From: Ammoniphilus sp. YIM 78166
GTDB taxonomy: Bacteria > Bacillota > Bacilli > Aneurinibacillales > RAOX-1
Assembly: GCF_004522215.1 (NCBI RefSeq)
Contig: NZ_SDLR01000007.1
Location: 162,502 to 226,501 of the forward strand
Length of the DNA stretch: 64,000 nt
Direction of reading: 5' to 3'
Both the position numbers and the translations under genes were made by a program. Shown piece by piece: positions 17,476-25,653 of this stretch; the first letter of the stretch is position 1; each line of letters begins with the position of its first letter. The notes under the pieces were generated by a model that had not been told where the DNA came from, made no database searches, and saw nothing but the letters and a program-made list of their open reading frames with translations.

Positions 17476-18444
17476 GTGGCACAAGAATTACTCGAAGTTA
17501 AAAATCTTAAGAAGTACTTTCCTATTAAAGGTGGAATTTTAGGCAAGGAAATTGGCCAAGTAAAGGCCGTAGATGACGTGTCGTTTACGGTGCGTAAAGG
17601 CGAGACACTCGGATTGGTGGGTGAAAGCGGTTGCGGGAAGTCGACTACAGGCCGTTCGATCCTCCGTCTGATTGAACCTACCGCTGGTCAAGTGCTGTTT
17701 GATGGCAAGGATGTAACAGCTATGTCCAAGGAAGAACTTCGACGGATGCGAAGAGATATGCAGATTGTCTTTCAAGATCCTTTTGCCTCTTTGAATCCTC
17801 GACACACCGTTGAGAAAATCTTGGAAGAGCCCCTTATTGTCCATGGCATGGGGAATGCTCAAGAAAGAAAGAAAAGAGTCGCACATCTCCTTGAAGTAGT
17901 CGGCCTAAGTGCCTATCACGCGAAGCGTTACCCTCACCAATTCTCCGGGGGCCAACGCCAGCGAATTGGTATCGCCAGGGCATTAGCTGTGAATCCGAAG
18001 CTTATTGTGGCGGATGAGCCTGTATCGGCACTAGACGTTTCGATTCAGTCCCAAGTGCTGAACCTGCTTCAGGATTTACAGAAGGAATTCGATCTTACCT
18101 ATATCTTCATCGCTCATGATCTGAGTGTAGTAAAGCATATTTGCGATCGAGTGGGAGTCATGTATCTGGGGAGAGTCGTCGAGCTGGCAGAGAAAAATCA
18201 ACTGTACGCGAGCCCCAAGCATCCATACACTCAAGCCCTGCTTTCTGCGGTTCCACTTCCGGATCCAGAAGCGAAGATAGAGAGAATTATTCTGCAAGGC
18301 GATGTTCCAAGCCCAGCTAATGCGCCGAAGGGATGCGCATTCCACACCCGTTGCAGTGCGGTAATGGACATCTGCAAGACGGAACGGCCTCCATTTAGGG
18401 ATGGCGGTCAAGGACATTTTGTTTCGTGTCATCTTTATAACTAG
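17476..18444 (+). CDS. Dipeptide/oligopeptide ABC transporter ATP-binding protein (DppF/OppF type)
   Basis: 322-aa partner ATPase. Walker A GESGCGKST, FQDPFASLNPR Q-loop, FSGGQRQRIGIARAL signature, Walker B LIVADEPVSALD, and the C-terminal oligopeptide-transporter extension GCAFHTRCSA. GTG start with AAGGAGGAGAAG upstream. It forms the ATPase heterodimer with the preceding gene product. Confidence 0.93.
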   Translation: MAQELLEVKNLKKYFPIKGGILGKEIGQVKAVDDVSFTVRKGETLGLVGESGCGKSTTGRSILRLIEPTAGQVLFDGKDVTAMSKEELRRMRRDMQIVFQDPFASLNPRHTVEKILEEPLIVHGMGNAQERKKRVAHLLEVVGLSAYHAKRYPHQFSGGQRQRIGIARALAVNPKLIVADEPVSALDVSIQSQVLNLLQDLQKEFDLTYIFIAHDLSVVKHICDRVGVMYLGRVVELAEKNQLYASPKHPYTQALLSAVPLPDPEAKIERIILQGDVPSPANAPKGCAFHTRCSAVMDICKTERPPFRDGGQGHFVSCHLYN

Positions 18445-18450
18445 TTTTCT

Positions 18451-18465
18451 TCATTTCTGAAAACT
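18451..18465 (+). promoter_or_regulatory. Weak CodY-box-like palindrome before the binding-protein gene
   Basis: TCATTTCTGAAAACT matches AATTTTCWGAAAATT at about 11 of 15 positions. AGTTTTC (18443-18449) and GAAAACT (18459-18465) also pair, so it may instead be a small RNA hairpin between the ATPase and binding-protein genes. Confidence 0.25.
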
Positions 18466-18517
18466 GGTTATAGATAACATATTTTAATATTTTTAAATTC
18501 ATTAAGGGGGTAAAAGT

Positions 18518-20152
18518 ATGAAGAAAAAATGGATGTTTTCTGCTCTTTCCATGCTGTTGGCTGCATCCTTAGGCTTAGCCGGATGTGGAAGCGGAAGTCA
18601 AACTCAAGAAGCTTCCAAGCCACAAGAAAGTGCACAACCAGGAGCTGAGCCTGCGAAGCCAGCACAAGACACGTTAATCGTAGGTCGCGGTGGAGATTCG
18701 GCTGCCCTTGACCCGGCGATTGTAACAGATGGAGAATCCATCAAGATTACGCAACAAGTTTTCGACACGCTGCTAGATTATAAGCCAGGTACGACGGATG
18801 TTGAGCCATCCTTAGCTGAGTCCCATGAGATGTCTGCTGATGGGTTAACGTACACCTTCAAGCTTCGTCAAGGTGTAAAGTTCCACGATGGAACAGACTT
18901 TAACGCTGAGGCTGTTGTGTATAACTTCAATCGCTGGTTGGCTGGAGATAAGAGCCAATTCTACTATTTCGTAAGTGCCTTTGGTACACCAGAAGACCGT
19001 GTGATTAAAGAAGTAAAAGCCCTTGATGGGTACACTGTCCAGTTTACTTTGAATAAGACCCAAGCCCCTTTCTTGCGTAACTTGGCAATGCCTGCTTTCA
19101 GTATTGCTAGCCCTAAGGCATTAGAAGAAAAGGGTGACAACTTCCAAAAAGAACCCGTAGGAACGGGAGCGTTCATCTTTAAAGAGTGGAAGCCAAACGA
19201 TTCAATCACGCTAGAAAAGAATCCTAACTATTGGAAGCAAGGTTATCCTAAGGTGGGCAAGGTCATTGTACGCAGTATTCCTGAAAACTCTGCACGTTTT
19301 ACCGCTCTTCAAGCGGGCGAACTTGACCTTATTGAAGGCGTAAACCCAGACGATTTGGCTGCATTGGAAGCCAATAAAGATCTTCAAAAGTTTGTCCGTC
19401 CTGCGTTCAACGTTGGATACCTAGGCTTTAACACGAAGAAGCCTCCTTTTGACAATCCTAAGGTTCGTCAAGCATTGAGCCATGCTGTAAATAAGGAAGC
19501 TCTGATCAAGGCTTTCTATGCAGGTCTTGCTGAACCGGCAAAGAACCCAATGCCTCCATCCTTATTCGGATATAATGATGCCATTCAAGATTACCCTTAT
19601 GATCTAGAAAAGGCAAAAGCGCTTCTGGCTGAAGCTGGATATCCGAATGGAATTCAAGAAGAATTAGTATTCTATGCCATGCCTGTAGCACGTCCATACA
19701 TGCCAGATGGCAAGAAAGTAGCTGAAGCACTACAAGCGGAGTTCAACAAGATTGGCGTAAAAACAAAGATCGAGTCTCCTGAGTGGGCTGTATACTTAGA
19801 CGACGCGAAAAAAGGCGAGAAAGACCATATCTTCATGCTTGGATGGACAGGAGATAATGGAGACGCTGATAACTTCCTTTACACGCTTCTCGCAAAACAG
19901 ACCATTGGAAGCAATAACTACTCCCAATGGGCGCATGACGAGTATTCCGATTTAGTTGCTAAAGCACAAGGTGAATTAGATGAAGCAAAGCGTGTAGAAC
20001 TGTATAAGAAGGCTCAAGAAATCTTCAAGCAAGAAGCTCCTTGGGTTCCTCTCGTTCACTCTACGCCATTATTGGCTGGTGGAGCTAACGTGAAAGGATA
20101 CATTCCTTCTCCAACGGGTTCTGAGTCTTACGAAGCTGTCTACTTCGAGTAA
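18518..20152 (+). CDS. Peptide ABC transporter substrate-binding lipoprotein (SBP family 5)
   Basis: 544-aa extracellular solute-binding protein. The signal peptide ends in a lipobox LAGC (Cys22), followed by a Gln/Ser/Pro-rich linker. Family-5 features include VEPSLAESHEMSADGLTYTF and LRQGVKFHDGTDF (about 90-130) and NPNYWKQGYP. It is the anchored receptor for the dipeptide-type transporter of the surrounding genes. A strong terminator directly after it separates it from the permease genes, which may allow more binding protein than membrane subunits. Ligand not determinable. Confidence 0.92.
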   Translation: MKKKWMFSALSMLLAASLGLAGCGSGSQTQEASKPQESAQPGAEPAKPAQDTLIVGRGGDSAALDPAIVTDGESIKITQQVFDTLLDYKPGTTDVEPSLAESHEMSADGLTYTFKLRQGVKFHDGTDFNAEAVVYNFNRWLAGDKSQFYYFVSAFGTPEDRVIKEVKALDGYTVQFTLNKTQAPFLRNLAMPAFSIASPKALEEKGDNFQKEPVGTGAFIFKEWKPNDSITLEKNPNYWKQGYPKVGKVIVRSIPENSARFTALQAGELDLIEGVNPDDLAALEANKDLQKFVRPAFNVGYLGFNTKKPPFDNPKVRQALSHAVNKEALIKAFYAGLAEPAKNPMPPSLFGYNDAIQDYPYDLEKAKALLAEAGYPNGIQEELVFYAMPVARPYMPDGKKVAEALQAEFNKIGVKTKIESPEWAVYLDDAKKGEKDHIFMLGWTGDNGDADNFLYTLLAKQTIGSNNYSQWAHDEYSDLVAKAQGELDEAKRVELYKKAQEIFKQEAPWVPLVHSTPLLAGGANVKGYIPSPTGSESYEAVYFE

Positions 20153-20160
20153 TCATCGGT

Positions 20161-20202
20161 AAGAGGGTAGTAGGGATCTACCTACTCCCTCTTTTTTTTT
20201 TT
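20161..20202 (+). terminator. Strong intrinsic terminator after the binding-protein gene
   Basis: AAGAGGGTAGTAGG pairs with CCTACTCCCTCTT around GATCTA, followed by ten or more T residues. Confidence 0.92.
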
Positions 20203-20233
20203 GCTGAAGCTAGCAAGACTACAGTCGTCCTAA

Positions 20234-20306
20234 GGTTGCCTTGACATAAGCTTGACAGAATTGGAAGGGTACCCGCTGTTTTGTTTATGTCAAGGTAACC
20301 TATAAT
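20234..20306 (+). promoter_or_regulatory. Inverted repeat and -10 element before the permease genes
   Basis: GGTTGCCTTGACATAA (20234-20249) and TTATGTCAAGGTAACC (20285-20300) are inverted copies with one mismatch in 16, 35 bases apart. The right arm runs directly into a perfect TATAAT (20301-20306). The arms contain TTGACA, but no good -35 sits at 17 bases. Likely an operator/promoter for the permease unit; the adjacent XRE-cupin regulator is one candidate ligand. Confidence 0.55.
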
Positions 20307-20339
20307 ACATTGTCTTTTGAAGGTGGGTGGTTGTTCAAG

Positions 20340-21344
20340 ATGGTTTCATATATCATCAGACGTTTACTTATGCTCATTCCGGTGCTAGTGGGAATGTCCA
20401 TTATTGTGTTTTCCATCATTCATGCTATCCCGGGAGATCCGGCTGAAACCATACTAGGTGATAAGGCGTCAGAGGAGTCGAAAGAAGCTTTGCGAGAAGA
20501 GCTCGGGTTGAATAAGCCAGTTTATGTCCAGTATTTCACGTATGTGGGAAGGCTTCTCCAAGGAGATTTAGGAAATTCCATTCGAACCAATACACCTATT
20601 GTACAGGAAATCGGTCCTTACCTTGCTGCCACTCTTGAGTTAACCCTTTTCAGTATGGCCATCGCCGTTTTCGTGGGTGTGAATGCAGGGATTTTAAGTG
20701 CTTGGAAACAAAATTCTCTGTTTGATTACGCGAGTATGATTATTGCTTTAATTGGGGTTTCGATGCCTATCTTCTGGCTAGGTCTCATGGAACAGTGGAT
20801 TTTTGCTTTAGAATTAAAATGGTTGCCTTCGTTAGGGCGTATGAACGCCAGAGATCCCGTGGAAGCGATTACGCACTTGTATTTAATTGATGCCATGCTA
20901 TCAGGACGCTGGGATCAGGTTTGGACGGTTACGAAGCACCTGATCTTGCCAGGTATCGCCCTCGGAACCATCCCGATGGCCATTATTGCCCGCATGACTC
21001 GTTCGAGCATGCTCGAGGTCTTGCGTTCCGACTATATTCGTACCGCTCGTGCAAAAGGATTAAACCAACTTCCTGTTGTTTACAAGCATGCATTGAAGAA
21101 CGCCCTCATACCCGTTGTTACGGTCATTGGACTACAAACAGGCCTTCTATTGGGTGGAGCGGTATTAACGGAGACTATATTTGCTTGGCCTGGGGTTGGA
21201 CGATATATCTTTGAAGCCATAAGCTTTCGGGATTATCCTGTCATTCAATCTGGAATTCTAATCATTGCTGTCATCTTCGTCTTAATTAACCTGATTGTCG
21301 ATCTTCTTTATGCCTTGATTGATCCACGAATTAACTATAGGTAG
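20340..21344 (+). CDS. Peptide ABC transporter permease (DppB type)
   Basis: 334-aa integral membrane subunit with 6 helices. The C-terminal EAA loop is seen at LRSDYIRTARAKGLNQLPVVYKHALKNALIP split over about residues 227-257, and the N-terminal MVSYIIRRLLMLIPVL is typical of DppB/OppB. ATG 20340 is chosen over upstream in-frame TTGs because the protein then has the usual family start. Begins a second transcription unit after the terminator and a TATAAT. Confidence 0.92.
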   Translation: MVSYIIRRLLMLIPVLVGMSIIVFSIIHAIPGDPAETILGDKASEESKEALREELGLNKPVYVQYFTYVGRLLQGDLGNSIRTNTPIVQEIGPYLAATLELTLFSMAIAVFVGVNAGILSAWKQNSLFDYASMIIALIGVSMPIFWLGLMEQWIFALELKWLPSLGRMNARDPVEAITHLYLIDAMLSGRWDQVWTVTKHLILPGIALGTIPMAIIARMTRSSMLEVLRSDYIRTARAKGLNQLPVVYKHALKNALIPVVTVIGLQTGLLLGGAVLTETIFAWPGVGRYIFEAISFRDYPVIQSGILIIAVIFVLINLIVDLLYALIDPRINYR

Positions 21345-21352
21345 GGGTGAGA

Positions 21353-22258
21353 ATGTTGTCTCAATTAACAGCTGAAGTCAATACGAATAATCAACTTAAC
21401 ACCAAGCCAGAGCCAATTTCTTCCCCATGGAGAGATGCCTGGAAAGGATTAAAAAAGAACAAGTTGGCCTTGGTTGGAGGATTTATCATCATCTTCTTTG
21501 TCACGATCGCCATTTTTGCTCCTGTGCTTGCGACACATGATTACAAGGAACCAAATCTCATAAATCGCTTGCAGGCTCCTTCCGCTGAGCATTGGTTTGG
21601 CACGGATGATCTAGGACGCGATATTTTTTCCCGGATACTGTACGGCGCTCGTATTTCCCTTTGGGTCGGTACCTTCTCGGTCATAGGCTCTATGATTGCT
21701 GGGTCTTTCTTAGGTATATTAGCAGGTTACTATGGCAGATGGGTTGATATGGTGATTTCTAGATTCTTTGATATCATGTTGGCCTTCCCGGGCATTTTGC
21801 TCGCCATTGCTATTGTTGCTGCCCTGGGTCCATCATTACAGAATGCCTTGATTGCGATTGCTATCGTGAATATTCCCACCTTTGGCCGATTAGTAAGGGC
21901 AAAGGTCCTGAGTTTAAAAGAGGAAGAGTTTATTATGGCTGCCAAGGCGCAAGGAATGAGGGATCAGCGCATCTTGTTCCATCATATCTTACCGAATAGT
22001 TTAGCGCCTATCATTGTACAAGGAACGTTAGGTATTGCAACGGCGATAATAGAAGCAGCTGCACTTGGTTTCCTAGGAATGGGAGCACAGCCTCCCGAAC
22101 CAGAGTGGGGCAAGATGCTGGCAGACTCTAGACAATTTATTCAGTTAGCCCCTTGGACGGTTATTTTCCCTGGGTTGTCCATCATGCTTACGGTATTAGG
22201 GTTCAACTTAATTGGGGACGGATTACGCGACGTGCTAGATCCGCGAATGAAAAACTAG
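21353..22258 (+). CDS. Peptide ABC transporter permease (DppC type)
   Basis: About 301 aa. The hydrophilic N-terminus with SPWRDAWKGLKKNKLA is followed by a first helix and the DppC-type segment WFGTDDLGRDIFSRILYGAR (about 78-97); the EAA loop is around MAAKAQGMRDQRILFHHILPNS. The start is uncertain: GTG 21347, ATG 21353 and TTG 21356 are all in frame behind AGGGGTGAG. It begins a few bases after the DppB-type gene and completes the transporter. Confidence 0.9.
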   Translation: MLSQLTAEVNTNNQLNTKPEPISSPWRDAWKGLKKNKLALVGGFIIIFFVTIAIFAPVLATHDYKEPNLINRLQAPSAEHWFGTDDLGRDIFSRILYGARISLWVGTFSVIGSMIAGSFLGILAGYYGRWVDMVISRFFDIMLAFPGILLAIAIVAALGPSLQNALIAIAIVNIPTFGRLVRAKVLSLKEEEFIMAAKAQGMRDQRILFHHILPNSLAPIIVQGTLGIATAIIEAAALGFLGMGAQPPEPEWGKMLADSRQFIQLAPWTVIFPGLSIMLTVLGFNLIGDGLRDVLDPRMKN

Positions 22259-22286
22259 AAGCGAGTAAGGTGAGGAGTGGTTGGAT

Positions 22287-22850
22287 ATGGCAAGTGGCAG
22301 TGATACCCTGACAAACATATCCGAACGGATAAGGGAATTGAGAACAGAGAAAAGGATGTCACTCAAAGAGTTGAGTGAAATGACGGGCTTATCGGTTAGT
22401 TTCTTGTCTCAGGTTGAACGTGGTACATCTTCCTTAGCCATCGCATCTCTAGAAAAAATTGCGGTGGCCTTGGATATCCCCATCTCAGATTTCTTTACGA
22501 AGACAACTCCAAGTCATTATGTAGTAAGAAAGGATGAGCAGGTTCGAGCCAGCATTGATTACTCTCCTTTCATATTAACCCATTTAGCAGGAACTTTTCC
22601 TGAACGAAAGCTAGATCCGCTCATCGTAGAGCTTGGATCCAAGGAAGAACAGAAAAGATTCAATCAGCACTCTGGTGAAGAATTCTACTATGTGCTGGAG
22701 GGAGAAATTATTTTCTCGGTGGAAAATGAGGAATACCATTTGAAAGAGGGAGATGCCATTCATTTTCCTTCCGACATCCCCCACCGAATATCTAACCCTT
22801 TTGATGGGAAGAGCAAGCTCATAAGCGTGTTGACCCCTTGTATGTTCTAG
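22287..22850 (+). CDS. XRE-family regulator with C-terminal cupin domain
   Basis: About 187 aa. The N-terminal helix-turn-helix (about 10-64) shows LKELSEMTGLSVSFLSQVERG; the C-terminal half is a cupin barrel with QHSGEEFYYVLEGEI and HFPSDIPHRI, the usual small-molecule-binding fold. Proteins of this type regulate adjacent uptake or amino-acid/amine genes. It lies 28 bases after the permease gene and is probably in the same unit, so it is the best candidate regulator of the peptide transporter. ATG 22287 is chosen (GAGGAG 9 bases upstream); TTG 22281 is possible. Confidence 0.88.
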   Translation: MASGSDTLTNISERIRELRTEKRMSLKELSEMTGLSVSFLSQVERGTSSLAIASLEKIAVALDIPISDFFTKTTPSHYVVRKDEQVRASIDYSPFILTHLAGTFPERKLDPLIVELGSKEEQKRFNQHSGEEFYYVLEGEIIFSVENEEYHLKEGDAIHFPSDIPHRISNPFDGKSKLISVLTPCMF

Positions 22851-22856
22851 GTACGG

Positions 22857-22892
22857 AAAAGAACGGTGCGTGAAGCACGGTTCTTTTTTCTT
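22857..22892 (+). terminator. Intrinsic terminator after the XRE-cupin gene
   Basis: AAGAACGGTGC/AGCACGGTTCTT stem with one mismatch, followed by TTTTTTC. Confidence 0.85.
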
Positions 22893-22901
22893 TTTATTAC
22901 A

Positions 22902-23210
22902 TTATCCCACTAACACGCGCATTTCCTGATTCCACTTATCAAGAGCATGGAAAAGATTGGGGTTTGCACGGTAAACCATAGGTTTTCTACCTGTTTTGCT
23001 CGTTCTATACGAGGCTCGCTCTTCCGTGATCAGGTTGGCTTGTTCTAGGGTCTTCAGATGATCTCTCATGACATTCGGGTGAATGGAGAAAACAGCTGCA
23101 AGGTCTTGGCAATTGAAAGCTTCTTGTTGGTCCACGAGATAATGGTAAACACGAATGCGAGTATCGTCCTGCAAAGATCGGAAAATGGGCAATAGTAATT
23201 CTAATTTCAT
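22902..23210 (-). CDS. Small winged-helix (ArsR-like) transcriptional regulator
   Basis: About 102 aa. The N-terminus LPIFRSLQDDTRIRVYHYLV resembles the ArsR dimer/wing start, and FNCQDLAAVFSIHPNVMRDHLKTLEQANLI is a helix-turn-helix (recognition helix about 42-58), followed by a basic wing TSKTGRKPMVY. No metal-binding Cys pair is visible. The ATG at 23210 has AAGGGATG about 9 bases upstream; the ATG at 23228 lacks a ribosome site. Target unknown; stands alone. Confidence 0.75.
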   Translation of the reverse strand: MKLELLLPIFRSLQDDTRIRVYHYLVDQQEAFNCQDLAAVFSIHPNVMRDHLKTLEQANLITEERASYRTSKTGRKPMVYRANPNLFHALDKWNQEMRVLVG

Positions 23211-23317
23211 GGTAAGACATCCCTTCATTAATAAATTTCTGACGTTTTTACGCTTACCATGATGCTAACACACGAATTAGGATGCCAGCTATGATAAAAA
23301 TCACAATACAAAACAAA

Positions 23318-23350
23318 AAAAATAGCTTGGATAACCTCCAAGCTATTCGT
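23318..23350 (-). terminator. Terminator of the small amphipathic protein gene
   Basis: On the minus strand GAATAGCTTGGAGG...CCAAGCTATT followed by TTTTTTTG; the stem includes the stop codon. Confidence 0.85.
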
Positions 23351-23561
23351 CGCGGTTCATTCTTTTCATCATATTTTTAGCTGCATCAGCCATTTCGTCC
23401 ACGGCATTCATTGCCGTGCTTTCAACGGTTTCTAATCCTCTTTGGGTGGCTTGTGCTGCGGCTTCAACCGCATTCTCTACGGTATCGAAGGCGGTGTCTG
23501 CACCATCTTTAATCGTTTTTGCGGTTTGAGTAATCATGTTTTGATTTTCTTGGCGGTTCAT
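23343..23561 (-). CDS. Small Ala-rich amphipathic helical protein, unknown function
   Basis: 72 aa, no membrane helix, no Cys or aromatic core except one Phe. Runs such as AVEAAAQATQRGLETVESTAMNAV split into 11-residue amphipathic units (A-x-E-x-A pattern), resembling LEA-like or apolipoprotein-like repeats. The ATG at 23561 has AGGAAGGAGAG upstream; an ATG at 23618 is in frame but has no site. Single gene with its own terminator. A stress or desiccation role is conceivable but not shown. Confidence 0.7.
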   Translation of the reverse strand: MNRQENQNMITQTAKTIKDGADTAFDTVENAVEAAAQATQRGLETVESTAMNAVDEMADAAKNMMKRMNRDE

Positions 23562-23714
23562 CAGGTGTTCTCTCCTTCCTAGCTGCTGTGTTTTACGAGC
23601 TATGCTTATTGTCTGCAAAGGTGCTTTCTTCTATTCCTGGAAAGGTGATTAGATTTTGTTAGTTTTGACCATACTGATTGATAGATTAGGAAGGATATGA
23701 TAAGTGAGGTGTAT

Positions 23715-23942
23715 ATGAATATGGAAGCAATGCCAGTAGAACAGTTTTTTGACCGGTGTGTAGAAGGAGATCGAATTGTAAGGTGCCCGAATTGCCAAAG
23801 AATTAACGTTGGTCAGGTTGCTCCTAAGTATTTTTATTGCTCTGACTGTTTTATTGAAATGAAATTAGGCGATAAAATATATTTTTATGAGTTAGATGAA
23901 AACGGCGAGCTCGCTTGTTTAGACGATATATTTTACAATTAA
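23715..23942 (+). CDS. Small zinc-ribbon-like protein, unknown function
   Basis: About 75 aa with two CxxC knuckles, CPNCQRIN and CSDCFIEM, spaced by about 17 residues, which would bind one zinc ion; the rest is acidic. Start uncertain: ATG 23697 follows AGGAAGGA too closely, ATG 23715 has GAGGTG 4 bases upstream, and ATG 23721 is also in frame. A clear terminator follows. Zinc ribbons of this size act in protein-protein or nucleic-acid contacts; no partner is visible. Confidence 0.72.
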   Translation: MNMEAMPVEQFFDRCVEGDRIVRCPNCQRINVGQVAPKYFYCSDCFIEMKLGDKIYFYELDENGELACLDDIFYN

Positions 23943-23952
23943 CATACTTAAG

Positions 23953-23993
23953 AAAGCTCCTACTGATTTGCCGAATCAGTAGGGGCTTTTTGT
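23953..23993. terminator. Shared terminator of zinc-ribbon gene and 65-aa gene
   Basis: AAAGCTCCTACTGATT pairs with AATCAGTAGGGGCTTTTT; it lies between two convergent genes. Confidence 0.85.
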
Positions 23994-24000
23994 TTTATCC

Positions 24001-24198
24001 TTACAGCTTTGCTACACGCTCATTAACGGATTGTAAGTGTAGGATATATTCATTAATAATTTGTACTTTCCGATATAGAATAATTCGATCTTGCCAGCCT
24101 AGTGAGGGATCGACGACTTGGTCCTTAATGTTTTTCTTTATGCTTTCAAGAATGCTTATCTGATTAATGGTATAGATTTCAGCTAGAAATTCTTCCAA
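24001..24198 (-). CDS. Small helical protein, paralogue of the product at 60646-60837
   Basis: 65 aa, TTG start with AAGGAGGGTC 7-8 bases upstream. The region ILESIKKNIKDQVVDPSLGW and the following DRIILYRKVQIIN align with GILREKKDRIKESVISPELNW and SRMELYQQVQMIN in the 63-aa protein at 60646, giving a shared pattern I-K-x-x-V-x-x-P-x-L-x-W-x-x-R-x-x-L-Y-x-x-V-Q-x-I-N. No membrane helix; probably two helices joined by a P-x-L-x-W turn. Function unknown. Not in an operon. Confidence 0.72.
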   Translation of the reverse strand: MEEFLAEIYTINQISILESIKKNIKDQVVDPSLGWQDRIILYRKVQIINEYILHLQSVNERVAKL

Positions 24199-24331
24199 TG
24201 TAAGACCCTCCTTTTTTACGGCTTGGTGGCTTTAAAGCTGATTACTAAATATATATCTAAAAAAGCGGGTTAATATGACAAAAATATACACTCAGAAATT
24301 CCGAAAATCGTCCTCTAAACTAAAAAAATGC

Positions 24332-24340
24332 TGATATAAT
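24332..24340 (+). promoter_or_regulatory. Extended -10 promoter of the DUF3900-like gene
   Basis: TGATATAAT is a perfect extended -10 (TGnTATAAT), about 32 bases before the start codon; no good -35 is seen, as is usual for extended -10 promoters. Confidence 0.55.
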
Positions 24341-24371
24341 AGCTAAACAGGATAGTTTATTGAGGGGAATC

Positions 24372-25496
24372 ATGAAGATGGAATTTAAAGTCGAATATCT
24401 TTCTTTTTTTGTAGTCAAAGTGGAGGGAGAAGGAGAGCACGCTCAAAAGTCCTATCGGCACTTCCAGACACTAGATGAAGAGACCTATAGCGAAAGCAAT
24501 GTAAAGTGGTTTCTAGACGGAGAATTTGCTAAGACGGTCCGCAGGAAGGTAGATCGGACGCCGAAAACAGATCAAGCTCCCACGAAGGTAGGAAGGTTTA
24601 TCGCTGAGCCAGGTTATGGGTTAGATAGTAATCCGAATTATAATATGTTTGCTAAATTAAGGGCTGCAGAGAGCCTTGATGGGTTTAAAGCTTCAAGCGA
24701 TGAGCTGGTTCGAGCTTATATGCAGGCTTCTGCGAGTCGCGGAGGAGCCATCATTACCGCCAGGGCCAAGCTTACCAAATACTCTGATGAGCCTCTTCTT
24801 TTTATCATGAAGTGCGATTTTGAATCCAAGATTGCTCGTATTGCGGATGAACGATATCTGTTGCAGGAAGTAGAAATGGCGATTAGTGCCAAAAGTATCA
24901 AATCCATCCTCTATCCATTTATTCCGGAGGAGGGGATGAGCAGTGAATGGGAATTGAAAATCTTTCAGTCCTCTCATGCGAGATATTTCGAAGACTTCTT
25001 AAAATATGTAGATTATGAGCCTTCTGTTCCTGAAATGATGAATACTCAGGTTGTGGAAATGGTTCAGGAATTTATCGAAGAAACGTATCCTGAAGAGGAA
25101 GAAGAAAAGCAAAAAGAATTGGAACAGCTGGATGTATGGGTGGGGAAAAAAGAAAGAGAGCTGCAAGAAAAGTGGACCCATGAGCAAGTGGCTGCCGCTA
25201 CGCAGGCACTAGTCGAAGCCAAGCCAGATCTAGAGATGAAGTTTAAACTAGACGGTGTCATGGTGAAGTCTTTATTAGCTGACTATGGAGAGAATATCCA
25301 TTTTGCTAAAGTGGGACATCGTTATGTCGTGGTTATTGAAGGAGATTCTTTTCAATTTGATAAAGGAATCTCACCAGTCGAATTACTCCGTCCAGATCAA
25401 TTAGAAAGCGTGATACAGCGAATTGCCAAAAAACAAGCAGAACCCAAGCTTCAATATACAGAGGTGGCTTCAGCTGATGAAGACCCGCCCTTTTAG
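24372..25496 (+). CDS. DUF3900-like cytosolic protein
   Basis: About 374 aa, soluble, no signal peptide. The start MEFKVEYLSFFVVKVEGEGE and the acidic/Lys-rich middle (EEEEEKQKELEQL, about 245-260) recall the uncharacterised DUF3900 family of Bacillales; I am moderately sure of that name. The central segment ITARAKLTKYSDEPLLFIMKCDFE could be a nucleoid-associated-protein-like fold. GAGGGGA lies before the ATG at 24372; ATG 24378 is equally possible. Own extended -10 promoter and terminator. Function unknown. Confidence 0.7.
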   Translation: MKMEFKVEYLSFFVVKVEGEGEHAQKSYRHFQTLDEETYSESNVKWFLDGEFAKTVRRKVDRTPKTDQAPTKVGRFIAEPGYGLDSNPNYNMFAKLRAAESLDGFKASSDELVRAYMQASASRGGAIITARAKLTKYSDEPLLFIMKCDFESKIARIADERYLLQEVEMAISAKSIKSILYPFIPEEGMSSEWELKIFQSSHARYFEDFLKYVDYEPSVPEMMNTQVVEMVQEFIEETYPEEEEEKQKELEQLDVWVGKKERELQEKWTHEQVAAATQALVEAKPDLEMKFKLDGVMVKSLLADYGENIHFAKVGHRYVVVIEGDSFQFDKGISPVELLRPDQLESVIQRIAKKQAEPKLQYTEVASADEDPPF

Positions 25497-25521
25497 CTCC
25501 GGTATTCACCGGGGCTTTTCT
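25493..25521 (+). terminator. Terminator after the DUF3900-like gene
   Basis: AGCTCCGGT/ACCGGGGCT stem with one G-U, followed by TTTTC. Confidence 0.7.
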
Positions 25522-25560
25522 TATATTTACTTATATTTTCTAGTTCATGAAAAAGAAGGC

Positions 25561-25616
25561 TTGACAGTTTTGTTAATAATGATTATCATTTATATCGAAG
25601 GTAATAATCATTTTCA
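25561..25616 (+). promoter_or_regulatory. SigA promoter overlapped by two Fur-box-like sequences
   Basis: TTGACA (25561-25566), 17-base spacer, TATCAT (25584-25589). TTAATAATGATTATCA contains a 15-mer (25574-25588) matching the Bacillus 7-1-7 Fur consensus TGATAATNATTATCA at 14 of 15, covering the spacer and -10. A second 15-mer, TAATAATCATTTTCA (25602-25616), matches at 13 of 15. Iron repression of the following gene is strongly suggested. Confidence 0.8.
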
Positions 25617-25653
25617 ATTATACATACTTTTGTATCTAAGGGAGAGACAGAAC

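Noticed and set aside
18443..18465. Strong CodY operator before the binding-protein gene
   Set aside because: The match to the CodY box is only about 11 of 15 and the same bases form a small hairpin; kept as a low-confidence feature and not raised as a finding.
25423..25653. N-terminal extension of the secreted protein's open frame
   Set aside because: It overlaps the DUF3900-like gene and its terminator, has no ribosome site, and would bury the signal peptide; the ATG at 25654 has a good site.
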